DNA from: Gordonia soli NBRC 108243
GTDB lineage: Bacteria > Actinomycetota > Actinomycetes > Mycobacteriales > Mycobacteriaceae
Direction: 5' to 3'
Length of the DNA: 51,734 nucleotides
Assembly (NCBI RefSeq): GCF_000334455.1
Contig: NZ_BANX01000042.1
Location: 1 to 51,734, forward strand
The translations under genes were made by a program, and so were the position numbers. Every line of letters starts with the position of its first letter. Position 1 is the stretch's first letter. The notes beneath the pieces were generated by a model. That model ran no database searches. It had not been told where the DNA came from and was given only the letters and a program-made list of their open reading frames with translations. Shown here one piece after another: positions 33,128 to 41,463 of the stretch.

Positions 33128-33721
33128 ATGCGCGCACTCGTGTATCTCGTGGCCACGACGCTGGACGGATTCGTCGCCGGGCCTGACGGCGCCGATCCGA
33201 CCGGTCCGGGCGGATTCTGGCCGCTGCCGGCCGACTACGTCCAGCACCTGGTCGCCGAGTACCCCGAGACACTGCCCGGGGCAGCGCGACAAGCGCTGTC
33301 GGTGACCGAGCCGGGCCGCCACTTCGACACAGTTCTCGAGGGACGCAAGAGCTTTCAGATCGGACTTGACGCCGGCGTCCCCGACGCCTTCCCTCATCTG
33401 CGCCACCTCGTGTTCTCGACGACGTTGACATCCGCACCCGACTCCGCGGTGGAACTCGTCGCCGGCGACCCCGTGTCGACCGTCCGCGAGTTGAAACAGC
33501 AACCCGGCAAGGACATCTGGCTGCTCGGCGGGGCGCAACTCGCCGGAACGCTCTACGGTGAGATCGATCGACTGGTCATCAAGTCGGCGCCGGTGACCAT
33601 CGGCTCGGGCATCCCGCTGTTCTCGACGGCGACCTCGTTCGCTCCCCGCAACTGGCGACGTACGGACCAGGTCTCGCTCGACAGCGGCGCGACGTTCACC
33701 ACGTTCACACGAGCGGATTGA
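33128..33721 (+). CDS. RibD C-terminal/dihydrofolate-reductase-like protein
   Basis: This 197-residue protein belongs to the RibD_C/DHFR-like fold family, commonly annotated as dihydrofolate reductase family protein. It begins RALVYLVATTLDGFVAGPDG and has the nucleotide-binding KDIWLLGGAQLAGTLYGEIDRLVI and VTIGSGIPLF. It lacks the folate-site motifs of DfrA and is unlikely to be a true DHFR; similar proteins reduce unknown pterin or deaminated substrates. It lies 54 bases after the MFS gene on the same strand and may share its transcript. Confidence 0.82.
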   Translation: MRALVYLVATTLDGFVAGPDGADPTGPGGFWPLPADYVQHLVAEYPETLPGAARQALSVTEPGRHFDTVLEGRKSFQIGLDAGVPDAFPHLRHLVFSTTLTSAPDSAVELVAGDPVSTVRELKQQPGKDIWLLGGAQLAGTLYGEIDRLVIKSAPVTIGSGIPLFSTATSFAPRNWRRTDQVSLDSGATFTTFTRAD

Positions 33722-33749
33722 CCGCCCCCTCCCGGCGAGCAGCAGGCGA

Positions 33750-34196
33750 TCACATCAACGAGGCCGCTGACACCGCACCCAGTTCGTACGCCGCGTCGCG
33801 GGTCTCCTTGGAGATCTCGGTGACCCCGAGCGGCTGCGCCGCGAGGGTGAGCGACATGGCATCGGCAATGGTGCGGATGGCGGCCGATGCGCCTGCGGTG
33901 TCGTTGTTCCCGTGGACCCAGAAGCTGTAGGGACGTCCGTCGACGTCGCCCAGCGAGGGGTAATAGACGGTGTCGAAGAAATGCTTCAACGCGCCCGACA
34001 TGTACCCGATGTTGGCCGGTGTCCCGAAGACGTAGCCATCGGCGTCCAGGAAGTCGGCGACACCGGCCCCGAGGGCGGCGACGGCACGGACGTCGACCCC
34101 CTCGATCTCGGGGTCCCCGGCACCCGCGATCACCGCTTCGAGTATCTCGCGCGTCCCGGGTGACGGGGTGTGGTGCACGACGAGCAGCCGACTCAT
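33750..34196 (-). CDS. flavodoxin-like NADPH-dependent FMN reductase
   Basis: This 148-residue flavodoxin-fold protein has the FMN phosphate loop HHTPSPGTREILEAV, the isoalloxazine-contact segment FGTPANIGYMSGALKHFFDTVYYP, and PYSFWVHGNND. It probably reduces quinones or serves as an electron carrier; the partner is unknown. An ortholog lies beside dapB in M. tuberculosis (Rv2771c). It overlaps the upstream membrane protein gene by 4 bases, so the two are cotranslated. Confidence 0.83.
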   Translation of the reverse strand: MSRLLVVHHTPSPGTREILEAVIAGAGDPEIEGVDVRAVAALGAGVADFLDADGYVFGTPANIGYMSGALKHFFDTVYYPSLGDVDGRPYSFWVHGNNDTAGASAAIRTIADAMSLTLAAQPLGVTEISKETRDAAYELGAVSAASLM

Positions 34197-34678
34197 CCGC
34201 GGTCCTCGCGCCCGTGGAACTGGTTGACCGCGCGCTTCATCATCGCCCGCGCCCGAGTGCGGTCGCCGGCGTAGTCATAGGCGCGCGCGATCCGGTAGGT
34301 GTTGTGCCAATTTCCCGGATCGGCTTCCCACTCCGTCTTCACCTGGGCGAACAATTCGTCCGCCGCGTCCCGCTCGATCCGCCCCGACGCGCGCCGTGGC
34401 AGTTCGGACACATCGAGTTCGCGCCCCTCCTCGGCCATGATCCGTGCCAGGCGTTGGTGCTCGATACCCGCACGCAGCGTCGCCCAGACGACCCAGACAC
34501 CGATCAGCGGCAGGATGATCACACCGGCCCCGAGGCCGATACCGGCGACGGTCCCGGTGGCGATGAGGTCGACGCCGCGCTTGCCGAGGAGCACGAAGTA
34601 CACGCCGAGTGCGACCACGAGGAAGGCGATGAGCCACACGATCGGGCGGGCGTCGCGGCGACGGGCGTCAGCGGCCAT
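34193..34678 (-). CDS. conserved membrane protein upstream of flavodoxin-like gene
   Basis: This 161-residue protein has two N-terminal transmembrane helices (IVWLIAFLVVALGVYFVLL and GTVAGIGLGAGVIILPLIGV) and a charged cytoplasmic tail. The tail ends with a helical repeat-like segment (DPGNWHNTYRIARAYDYAGDRTRARAMMKRAV) that looks like a single TPR unit. A GGGAGA site precedes the start. A protein at this position is conserved in mycobacteria (Rv2772c). It lies 18 bases downstream of dapB on the same strand, so it is probably in the dapB operon. Function unknown. Confidence 0.8.
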   Translation of the reverse strand: MAADARRRDARPIVWLIAFLVVALGVYFVLLGKRGVDLIATGTVAGIGLGAGVIILPLIGVWVVWATLRAGIEHQRLARIMAEEGRELDVSELPRRASGRIERDAADELFAQVKTEWEADPGNWHNTYRIARAYDYAGDRTRARAMMKRAVNQFHGREDRG

Positions 34679-34696
34679 GGGTCTACGTCTCCCGAC

Positions 34697-35449
34697 TCAA
34701 AGGTCGAGGAGGTCGTCGAGCCCGACGGTCAGCCCTGGACGGGCGGCGATCTCACGAACACCCAGGAGCACGCCGGGGGCGAACGAGGCGCGGTCCATCG
34801 AATCGTGTCGGATGGTCAGCGTCTCGCCTGCGGTCCCGAGGAGCACCTCCTGATGGGCGATGAGACCTGCCAGCCGGACCGAATGCACGCGAACGTCGTC
34901 GACCTGCGCGCCACGTGCACCGTCGAGCTCCTCGGTGGTGGCATCCGGACTCGGTGCGACACCGGCCTCGGCGCGCGCGGCCGCGATGAGCCGTGCGGTT
35001 CGATACGCCGTGCCGGACGGTGCGTCTGCCTTGTGCGGATGGTGCAGTTCGATGACCTCCACGGAGTCGTAGAAGCGGGCGGCCTGCACCGCGAAACGCA
35101 TGCTGAGGACGGCCCCGATGGCGAAGTTCGGGGCGATCAGCACTCCGACCGACGGATTGTCGGCAAGCCAGCCGCGCACCGTCTCGAGACGCTCCTCGGT
35201 GAAGCCGGTGGTACCGACGACTGCATGAATCCCGTTGCGGATCAAGAACTCCAGGTTGCCCATGACCACGTCGGGATGGGTGAAGTCGACGACCACGGCG
35301 GTGTCGGTGTCGGTGAAGTACTCGAGCGAGTCGCCCTTGTCCACACCCACCGTGTAGGTCAGGTCGGACGCAGCCTCCGCCGCATCGACGATGGCCTTGC
35401 CGACCTTGCCCTGGCTGCCGAGCACACCGACCCGGATCTCGCTGCCCAT
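34697..35449 (-). CDS. dapB: 4-hydroxy-tetrahydrodipicolinate reductase DapB
   Basis: DapB reduces hydroxytetrahydrodipicolinate with NAD(P)H, the step after DapA in diaminopimelate synthesis. The 250-residue protein has the dinucleotide loop GVLGSQGKVGKA, the mid-domain VVGTTGFTEER, APNFAIGAVL, and the substrate motif ELHHPHKADAPSGTA with the catalytic His and Lys. An AAGGGAAG ribosome binding site supports the ATG at 35447-35449. DapA is about 11 kb away in this window. It is the first gene of an operon with a membrane protein and a flavodoxin-like protein. Confidence 0.96.
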   Translation of the reverse strand: MGSEIRVGVLGSQGKVGKAIVDAAEAASDLTYTVGVDKGDSLEYFTDTDTAVVVDFTHPDVVMGNLEFLIRNGIHAVVGTTGFTEERLETVRGWLADNPSVGVLIAPNFAIGAVLSMRFAVQAARFYDSVEVIELHHPHKADAPSGTAYRTARLIAAARAEAGVAPSPDATTEELDGARGAQVDDVRVHSVRLAGLIAHQEVLLGTAGETLTIRHDSMDRASFAPGVLLGVREIAARPGLTVGLDDLLDL

Positions 35450-35544
35450 GACTTCCCTTCGTCCACCCACGTCTGTCGATCACCCAGTCTAGTGAGCGGT
35501 CCGACGCCGCTGAGGCGCACGTCCGTCGGGCGATCCGCGCCGGG

Positions 35545-36033
35545 TCAGAAGATCGGTGCGCCACCCCGGCGATGGTCGAACACGAGCGAAGTCGTCGTGC
35601 CCGACACCTCGGGACGGCTGTTCAGCATCTCGACGAACTGTCGGAGGGCCTCGGTGTCGGCCGTCGCGACGTGCAGCAGGTAGTCGTCGGTGCCCGCGAG
35701 GAAGAACACGTCGATGACCTCGTCGTGGGTGGCTATCTCACCGACGAAGCGGCGGATCTGTCCGCGCGCATCCGACTGCAGACTCACGGCGACCATGGCG
35801 CGGAGCGGCCTGCCGACCGCCGCCGGGTCGACGTCGGCGAAGAAGCCCCGGATGATCCCGGCGTCGACGAGCCGACGCAATCGTCCGTGGCAGGTGGACG
35901 GCGCGATCCCCACGCGCTGCGCGAGTTCGCTGTTGGGTAGGCGGGCGTCGGACTGCAACACCCGCAGCAGGGCGCGGTCGGTGGCGTCGAGGTCCACCGA
36001 CGTGGGCCGAACATCCTTCGCCGAGCTTGTCAT
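35545..36033 (-). CDS. aldR: Lrp/AsnC-family regulator AldR
   Basis: This 162-residue Lrp/AsnC regulator has an N-terminal HTH (LDATDRALLRVLQSDARLPNSELAQRVGIAPSTCHGRLRRLVDAGIIRG) and a C-terminal RAM ligand-binding domain (VAVSLQSDARGQIRRFVGEI, DEVIDVFFLAGTDDYLLHVA). In mycobacteria the divergent neighbour of ald is AldR, which controls alanine dehydrogenase in response to alanine. The ATG at 36031-36033 has a GGAGG site; an adjacent TTG upstream is less likely. The 154-base intergenic region with ald is A/T rich and is the expected operator. Confidence 0.92.
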   Translation of the reverse strand: MTSSAKDVRPTSVDLDATDRALLRVLQSDARLPNSELAQRVGIAPSTCHGRLRRLVDAGIIRGFFADVDPAAVGRPLRAMVAVSLQSDARGQIRRFVGEIATHDEVIDVFFLAGTDDYLLHVATADTEALRQFVEMLNSRPEVSGTTTSLVFDHRRGGAPIF

Positions 36034-36187
36034 CAAGGCCTCCGAATCCGACGATCATTCACTGTCAGTCGCGCTTTTGAGAATCATCGACACAGCAATT
36101 GTAGCCGAGCCGTCATTCCTTCACTCTGGAGTCGTGCTCGTCGGTGCCGACGACACCCGAGATCCACGACCCCGCCAGGAGCCAACC
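36034..36187. promoter_or_regulatory. aldR-ald divergent regulatory region
   Basis: The 154-base divergent region is unusually A/T rich between 36050 and 36125, as expected for Lrp-type binding. I see no single strong palindrome, so individual AldR sites are not marked. Confidence 0.5.
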
Positions 36188-37303
36188 ATGCGCGTCGGAA
36201 TCCCCGCCGAGATCAAGAACAACGAGTACCGCGTCGCGATCACCCCTGCGGGTGTCGCAGAGCTGCATCGGCACGGCCACGAGGTGATCGTGCAGGCGGG
36301 CGCCGGCGAGGGCTCGGCCATCGCCGACACCGATTTCAAGGAAGCGGGCGCGCAGATCCTCGGGACCGCCGCGGAGGTCTGGGCCCAGGCCGACCTCCTC
36401 CTGAAGGTGAAGGAGCCCATCGAGTCCGAGTACGCGCTGATGCGTGAGGGACAGACGGTCTTCACCTACCTGCACCTCGCCGCGAGCCGCGCCTGCACCG
36501 AGGCGCTCCTCGAGTCCAAGACGACCTCGATCGCGTACGAGACCGTCCGTGCACCAGATGGCTCGCTCCCGCTGCTCGCTCCGATGAGTGAGGTCGCGGG
36601 CCGACTCGCTCCGCAGGTCGGCGCCTACCACCTGATGAAGTCCGAAGGGGGCCGCGGCGTGCTGATGGGCGGCGTCCCGGGCACCGAGCCCGCCGACGTC
36701 GTGATCATCGGCGGCGGTGTCAGCGGCGTCAACGCCGCCATCATCGCGATGGGGATGGGTGCCCAGGTCACGGTCTTCGACCTCGACATCGCCAAGCTGC
36801 GCGCGATCGACGCCCGCTTCGGTGGACGCGTCCACACGCGGTACAGCACAGCACTCGCCCTGTCCGAGGCGGTCCTGTCCGCGGATCTCGTGATCGGTGC
36901 GGTGCTCGTCCCCGGCGCCAAAGCCCCCGTCTTGGTGCCCAACAGCCTGGTGGAGAAGATGAAGCCGGGTGCGGTGCTCGTCGATATCGCGATCGATCAG
37001 GGCGGCTGCTTCGAGGACTCCCACCCGACCACGCATGACGACCCGACCTTCGCCGTCCACGAGACGCTCTTCTACTGCGTGGCCAACATGCCGGGAACCG
37101 TGGCACGCACGTCGACCCAGGCACTCACCGGCGCGACACTTCCCTACGTCCTCCGACTGGCCGACCAGGGATGGGAGGCGGCGTGCGCCGCCGACGCCAC
37201 GCTGGCGGCCGGATTGTCCACGCACGCCGGTGAGCTGTTCTCCGCGGAAGTCGGTGCAGCACTGGACATCCCGGTCTCCGCGAGCCCGTTCGCCGCGCAC
37301 TGA
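36188..37303 (+). CDS. ald: alanine dehydrogenase
   Basis: Ald interconverts L-alanine and pyruvate/ammonia with NAD, and in mycobacteria also reduces glyoxylate. The 371-residue protein keeps the family's catalytic residues Lys75 (LLKVKEPIE), His96 (YLHLAAS) and the Asp of IDQGG. The Rossmann motif is VVIIGGGVSGVNAAIIAMGMGA. It starts MRVGIPAEIKNNEYRVA, the standard N-terminus, after an AGGAG site. The open frame to 35690 is an artifact of antisense over aldR. It is divergent from its likely regulator and ends at a strong hairpin. Confidence 0.96.
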   Translation: MRVGIPAEIKNNEYRVAITPAGVAELHRHGHEVIVQAGAGEGSAIADTDFKEAGAQILGTAAEVWAQADLLLKVKEPIESEYALMREGQTVFTYLHLAASRACTEALLESKTTSIAYETVRAPDGSLPLLAPMSEVAGRLAPQVGAYHLMKSEGGRGVLMGGVPGTEPADVVIIGGGVSGVNAAIIAMGMGAQVTVFDLDIAKLRAIDARFGGRVHTRYSTALALSEAVLSADLVIGAVLVPGAKAPVLVPNSLVEKMKPGAVLVDIAIDQGGCFEDSHPTTHDDPTFAVHETLFYCVANMPGTVARTSTQALTGATLPYVLRLADQGWEAACAADATLAAGLSTHAGELFSAEVGAALDIPVSASPFAAH

Positions 37304-37348
37304 CCGCGACGATCCACTCGACGGCGGTCACGACTGCACTGCCACACT

Positions 37349-37378
37349 TACGCCCGGCTGATCTGATCGCCGGGCGTA
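37349..37378. terminator. bidirectional terminator between ald and the NRDE gene
   Basis: Arms at 37349-37358 and 37369-37378 form a perfect 10-base stem with a 10-base loop, between convergent genes. Confidence 0.75.
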
Positions 37379-37387
37379 CGTTGGGTG

Positions 37388-38176
37388 TCACGACCCGTTC
37401 GACCCGAGACCGGGGAAAGCAATGGTGCGGGTTCCCAGGACCTTTCGGCGATACCCGTATCGGCGTTCGGTGATGTCGCCCCGGCCGTCACGGGCGATGC
37501 GCACCACCGTGCTCGATCGAGTGCCGTAACCGGGCAGGTCGACGAACTTGGACGAGAGCCCCCGCTCGAAGTCCAGGGGAACCCCGTTGTCGGGCAACCG
37601 ATCGTCCGGGGCGCGCCGTCGGTCGTCCAGGAGGGCCAGACATCTCTCGACCAGGTCGTCGTTCGGGCCGGCCAGGGCCTCCTCGAGATCGGTCTTACCG
37701 TCGACGACCTTCGGCCAGGAACTGTCGAGTGTCCCGTTCGACACTCCGTGGACGCCATCGGCGACTGCGCGGCATTCGGGGGTCGGCCAGTTCGTCGCCC
37801 ACCACAGCGACGACGCGTCACCCACCAGCAGGTTCACCGGCGAATACTCGGTTGCACCCCGGACCAAGTCGTCAGCGGCCACTTCCGGAGTCGTGCCGCC
37901 GGCCAGGAAATCGACCGGCAATGCGCCGCGCGAACGGACGGTGGAGGTCGGGGCGGCCGGATCGCGCACGTTGGTCACCGCCGCGATGCGGGACGGATCG
38001 ACAGCATCCAGACCCATCCACGTTCCGCCGGCACGCGCGTCGCGCCCGCCGATGACGGGCAGATCGTCCCATCTGGCGAGCGCGCGACTACGCCGATGTC
38101 GGTACTCGTCCCGGTTCGCGGCCACCACCAACCGGAAGTCGGGGTGCGCGTTCCACGCGAACAGGATCAGACACAT
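37388..38176 (-). CDS. NRDE (TANGO2-like) family protein
   Basis: This 262-residue protein has the NRDE family name motif as VVAANRDEY and begins MCLILFAWNAHPDFRLVVAANRDE. The Cys2 position is typical of N-terminal-nucleophile hydrolase-like family members. Further conserved segments are GGTWMGLDA, VTNVRDP and SNGTLDSSWPKV. The eukaryotic homologue TANGO2 has been linked to heme trafficking, but a role for bacterial members is not established. A GGGGGAGG ribosome binding site supports the start. Confidence 0.9.
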   Translation of the reverse strand: MCLILFAWNAHPDFRLVVAANRDEYRHRRSRALARWDDLPVIGGRDARAGGTWMGLDAVDPSRIAAVTNVRDPAAPTSTVRSRGALPVDFLAGGTTPEVAADDLVRGATEYSPVNLLVGDASSLWWATNWPTPECRAVADGVHGVSNGTLDSSWPKVVDGKTDLEEALAGPNDDLVERCLALLDDRRRAPDDRLPDNGVPLDFERGLSSKFVDLPGYGTRSSTVVRIARDGRGDITERRYGYRRKVLGTRTIAFPGLGSNGS

Positions 38177-38261
38177 GGAAGCCTCCCCCGTGTGGTCATG
38201 ACGCGCACCGACCCATCGAGGGGCCGAGGACCGGTGACCGCTGCTCGGCCACAGACCAGAC

Positions 38262-38300
38262 GACCCGCCGACATCACGGAGTCCGTGATGTCGGCGGGTC
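38262..38300 (-). terminator. strong terminator hairpin after gpsI
   Basis: Arms at 38262-38279 and 38283-38300 form a perfect 18-base G/C-rich stem with a 3-base loop, about 35 bases after the gpsI stop. There is no long T run, as is usual in this phylum. Confidence 0.85.
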
Positions 38301-38335
38301 GGTGCACGTGATGTGCCGGTGTCAGACGCTGACGA

Positions 38336-40612
38336 TCAGGCGTCGGCGGATGCGGCCTCCGGTGCAGACTCGGCCTTCGCATCGTCAGCCACGGGCACCA
38401 GGCTGATCTTGCCGCGCTCGTCGATGTCGGCGATCTCGACGCGGAGCTTGCTGCCCACGTTGACCACGTCCTCGACCTTGTTGATGCGCTTGCCCTGGCC
38501 CAGCTTCGAGATGTGGACGAGGCCGTCGCGGCCGGGCAGGAGCGAGACGAAGGCGCCGAAGGCGGTGGTCTTGACCACGGTGCCCAGGAAGCGCTCGCCG
38601 ACCTTGGGCAGCTGCGGGTTGGCGATCGCATTGACGCGATCGATCGCCGCCTGCGCCGACTCACCGTCGGACGCACCGATGAACACGGTGCCGTCGTCCT
38701 CGATGGAGATGTTGGCGCCGGTGTCCTCGGTGATGCCGTTGATGGTCTTGCCCTTCGGACCGATCAGCTCGCCGATCTTGTCCAGCGGGATCTTGATGGT
38801 GGTGATCCGCGGCGCGTACGGGCTCATCTCGTCCGGCTCGTCGATGGCTTCGGCCATCACGTCCAGGATCGTCAGACGGGCGTCCTTCGCCTGGCTGAGC
38901 GCACCCGCGAGCACCTTCGACGGGATTCCGTCCAGCTTGGTGTCCAGCTGCAGGGCGGTCACGAAGTCCTTGGTGCCGGCGACCTTGAAGTCCATGTCGC
39001 CGAAGGCATCCTCGGCGCCGAGGATGTCGGTGAGCGCCACGTAGCGGCTCTCCCCGTCGACGGTGTCGGACACGAGGCCCATGGCGATACCGGCGACCGG
39101 GGCCTTCAGGGGCACACCGGCGTTCAGCAGCGCGAGGGTCGATGCGCAGACCGAGCCCATCGAGGTGGAACCGTTGGAGCTCAACGCCTCCGAGACCTGA
39201 CGGATCGCGTACGGGAACTCCTCGACGCTCGGCAGCACCGGCACGAGGGCACGCTCGGCGAGGGCACCGTGACCGATCTCGCGACGCTTGGGCGAACCGA
39301 CGCGACCGGTCTCACCGGTCGAGTACGGCGGGAAGTTGTAGTGATGCATGTAGCGCTTGCTGGTCTCGGGACCGAGCGAGTCGATCTGCTGGGCCATCTT
39401 GACCATGTCGAGGGTGGTGACGCCCATGATCTGGGTCTCGCCGCGCTCGAACAGGGCGCTGCCGTGCGCACGCGGGATGACCGCGACCTCGGCCGACAGC
39501 GAACGGATGTCGGTGATGCCGCGTCCGTCGATGCGGAAGTGGTCGGTCAGGATGCGCTTGCGCACGAGCTTCTTGGTCAGCGACCGGTAGGCGGCGCCGA
39601 TCTCCTTTTCGCGCCCCTCGAACTGGCCCGCGAGCTGCTCGAGTACGTCGGCCTTGAGCTCGTCGGTCTTGGAGTCGCGCTCCTGCTTGCCCGCGATGGT
39701 GAGGATCTCGGAGAGGCGGTCCGAGGCGGCGCCCTCGACGGCGGCGAACACATCGTCCTGGTACGCCGGGAACAGCGGGAACTCGCCGGTCTCCTTGGCG
39801 GCCTCGGCAGCCAGCTTCTTCTGTGCCTCGACGAGACGTGCGATGAACGGCTTGGCGGCCTCGAGGCCCTCGGCGACGATCGCCTCGGTCGGTGCCTGCG
39901 CACCGCCGGCGACCAGATCGATCACGTTGTCGGTGGCCTCGGCCTCGACCATCATGATCGCGACGTCGGCGTTGTCGCCCTCACCGGAGACGATGCGGCC
40001 GGCGACGACCATGTCGAAGACCGCGCCTTCGAGCTGCTCGACGGTCGGGAACGCGACCCACTGGCCCGCCTTGTTCTCCTTGGTCGGGATCAGCGCGACG
40101 CGCACACCGCCGACCGGGCCGGAGAACGGCAGTCCGGCGATCTGAGTGGATGCCGACGCGGCGTTGATCGCGACGACGTCGTAGAGGTCCTTGGGGTCGA
40201 GGCTCAGGACGGTGACGACGACCTGGATCTCGTTGCGGAGGCCGTCGACGAACGACGGACGCAGCGGACGGTCGATGAGACGGCAGGTCAGGATCGCGTC
40301 GGTGGAGGGACGGCCCTCACGACGGAAGAACGATCCGGGGATACGCCCGGCGGCGTACATCCGCTCCTCGACATCGACGGTCAGCGGAAAGAAGTCGAAC
40401 TGATCCTTGGGGTGCTTGCCTGCGCTAGTCGCCGACAGCAGCATGGTCTCTTCGTCGAGGTAGGCGACGACAGCGCCGGCGGCCTGCTGGGCCAGCCGAC
40501 CGGTCTCGAACCGGATGGTCCGGGTGCCGAAACTGCCGTTGTCGATGACTGCGGTGGCTTCGGTGACGGACTCGTCGACGTCGAAATCGTCGGCGGTGGT
40601 GACATCGGTCAT
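38336..40612 (-). CDS. gpsI: polynucleotide phosphorylase (guanosine pentaphosphate synthetase type)
   Basis: PNPase is a phosphorolytic 3'-5' exoribonuclease of the degradosome. The 758-residue protein has two RNase PH domains (AGRIPGSFFRREGRPST in the first; FRIDGRGITDIRSL and FPPYSTGETGRVG in the second), a KH domain (IPLDKIGELIGPKGKTIN) and a C-terminal S1 domain (FLGTVVKTTAFGAFVSLLPGRDGLVHIS). In streptomycetes and mycobacteria this enzyme is also called GpsI. It is preceded by a long leader with a hairpin over the ribosome binding site, suggesting autoregulation like that of E. coli pnp. rpsO lies upstream. Confidence 0.96.
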   Translation of the reverse strand: MTDVTTADDFDVDESVTEATAVIDNGSFGTRTIRFETGRLAQQAAGAVVAYLDEETMLLSATSAGKHPKDQFDFFPLTVDVEERMYAAGRIPGSFFRREGRPSTDAILTCRLIDRPLRPSFVDGLRNEIQVVVTVLSLDPKDLYDVVAINAASASTQIAGLPFSGPVGGVRVALIPTKENKAGQWVAFPTVEQLEGAVFDMVVAGRIVSGEGDNADVAIMMVEAEATDNVIDLVAGGAQAPTEAIVAEGLEAAKPFIARLVEAQKKLAAEAAKETGEFPLFPAYQDDVFAAVEGAASDRLSEILTIAGKQERDSKTDELKADVLEQLAGQFEGREKEIGAAYRSLTKKLVRKRILTDHFRIDGRGITDIRSLSAEVAVIPRAHGSALFERGETQIMGVTTLDMVKMAQQIDSLGPETSKRYMHHYNFPPYSTGETGRVGSPKRREIGHGALAERALVPVLPSVEEFPYAIRQVSEALSSNGSTSMGSVCASTLALLNAGVPLKAPVAGIAMGLVSDTVDGESRYVALTDILGAEDAFGDMDFKVAGTKDFVTALQLDTKLDGIPSKVLAGALSQAKDARLTILDVMAEAIDEPDEMSPYAPRITTIKIPLDKIGELIGPKGKTINGITEDTGANISIEDDGTVFIGASDGESAQAAIDRVNAIANPQLPKVGERFLGTVVKTTAFGAFVSLLPGRDGLVHISKLGQGKRINKVEDVVNVGSKLRVEIADIDERGKISLVPVADDAKAESAPEAASADA

Positions 40613-40617
40613 GTGTG

Positions 40618-40658
40618 GAAAGTGTCCCTTTCGTGGCGACCGTCCTCAGTGACGGTCG
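40618..40658 (-). promoter_or_regulatory. gpsI leader hairpins at the ribosome binding site
   Basis: A small stem (40618-40622 with 40628-40632) encloses the AAAGGG ribosome binding site. A second, 8-base perfect stem (40637-40644 with 40651-40658, 6-base loop) lies just upstream. Such structures could be the target of PNPase or RNase feedback; this is inference. Confidence 0.45.
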
Positions 40659-40905
40659 ATGTGGGTGAGCACGGGTCGGCGCACGGCGAACCACCACGCG
40701 CACAGGTGGTGCGGTGTGGAGTGGGCGTCATGACCCGGAACGAGCCGGAGAAGATGCCGGGCGTACTCGGTGTGCACTCGCACACCTCTCTGCGCAGACG
40801 GCCTTCGATCGAAGCGGCCGGAACCCTGTGCTCCGGCGGCCACTACCGAGGACCGATCTGGCTCGCGTCACGTCCAGCTGGACCTTCACGGCAACGATCG
40901 TGACG

Positions 40906-40911
40906 ATCCTA
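40906..40911 (-). promoter_or_regulatory. predicted -10 element for gpsI
   Basis: TAGGAT on the minus strand, with a TTGGCA-like -35 about 14 bases upstream (shorter than ideal), would give a leader of about 285 bases. Confidence 0.35.
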
Positions 40912-40961
40912 TCATCCGCGAGCCTTGCCAACGGCCGTGCCGGTGTGCCCGACATACGACT

Positions 40962-40992
40962 CGGCCGCCCCCGCGTTGCGCGGGAGCGGCCG
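40962..40992 (-). terminator. terminator after rpsO
   Basis: Arms at 40962-40975 and 40979-40992 form a 14-base stem with one G-U wobble and a 3-base loop, about 35 bases after the rpsO stop. Confidence 0.82.
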
Positions 40993-41027
40993 GTGAGCAG
41001 TGGTGACCGAAGTCGGTGTCGACCAGG

Positions 41028-41297
41028 TCAGCGACGCAGGCCGAGACGCTCGATGAGCGAACGGTAGCGGTTGATGTCGACCTTGGCGACGTACTTGAGC
41101 AGGCGGCGACGACGTCCGACCAGCAGCAGCAGACCGCGGCGGCTGTGGTGATCGTGCTTGTGCTCCTTGAGGTGCTCGGTGAGGTCGACGATGCGCTTGG
41201 TCAGCAGTGCGACCTGAGCCTCGGGCGATCCGGTGTCGGACTCGTGGAGGCCGTACTCGCCGAGGATTTCCTTCTTCTGTGCGGCAGTCAATGCCAT
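41028..41297 (-). CDS. rpsO: 30S ribosomal protein S15
   Basis: S15 is a primary 16S rRNA-binding protein of the small subunit. The 89-residue protein is full length: MALTAAQKKEILGEYG, the SDTGSPEAQVALLTKRI signature, LKEHKHDHHSRRGLL and RRRRLLKYVAKVDINRY. An AGGAGAT site supports the ATG at 41295-41297; the longer open frame to 41390 is not needed. It lies upstream of gpsI as in most bacteria. Confidence 0.97.
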   Translation of the reverse strand: MALTAAQKKEILGEYGLHESDTGSPEAQVALLTKRIVDLTEHLKEHKHDHHSRRGLLLLVGRRRRLLKYVAKVDINRYRSLIERLGLRR

Positions 41298-41463
41298 GGT
41301 GATCTCCTGGGATCTCGCAGTTCGCGGGTCAGAATGTCGGCGAACCCACCGGGGCCCGTCCGTGCGGCGTGCCGCCGCGAACCGCAGCAACGCCGAGGTG
41401 CAACGCTACCAGCGACGACGTGTGGCGCCCAAATCGAGCCAGGTCACGCGCTGTTGTGGTCGG

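Larger units (their letters stand above)
40613..41027. other. rpsO-gpsI intergenic region with long gpsI leader
   Basis: This 415-base gap holds the rpsO terminator (40962-40992), a likely gpsI promoter near 40906 and a leader of about 285 bases with several stems. Frames that cross it are short and without family resemblance, so I call no gene in it. Confidence 0.55.

Noticed and set aside
33128..33721. A second true dihydrofolate reductase
   Set aside because: The protein has the RibD_C fold but lacks the folate-binding PWR-x-PED motif present in DfrA, so the name DHFR would mislead.
38513..40903. 796-codon open frame on the plus strand opposite gpsI
   Set aside because: Composition is a mirror of the gpsI codons (long Asp/Glu/Val/Arg runs), there is no recognisable domain, and gpsI is certain on the other strand. 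Long antisense frames are expected at this GC content.
12327..40992. Three terminators (pspA, gpsI, rpsO) each begin 35 bases after the stop codon
   Set aside because: The identical spacing is striking, but other hairpins in the window lie at 9, 17, 32, 45, 50 and 90 bases, so this is most likely coincidence.
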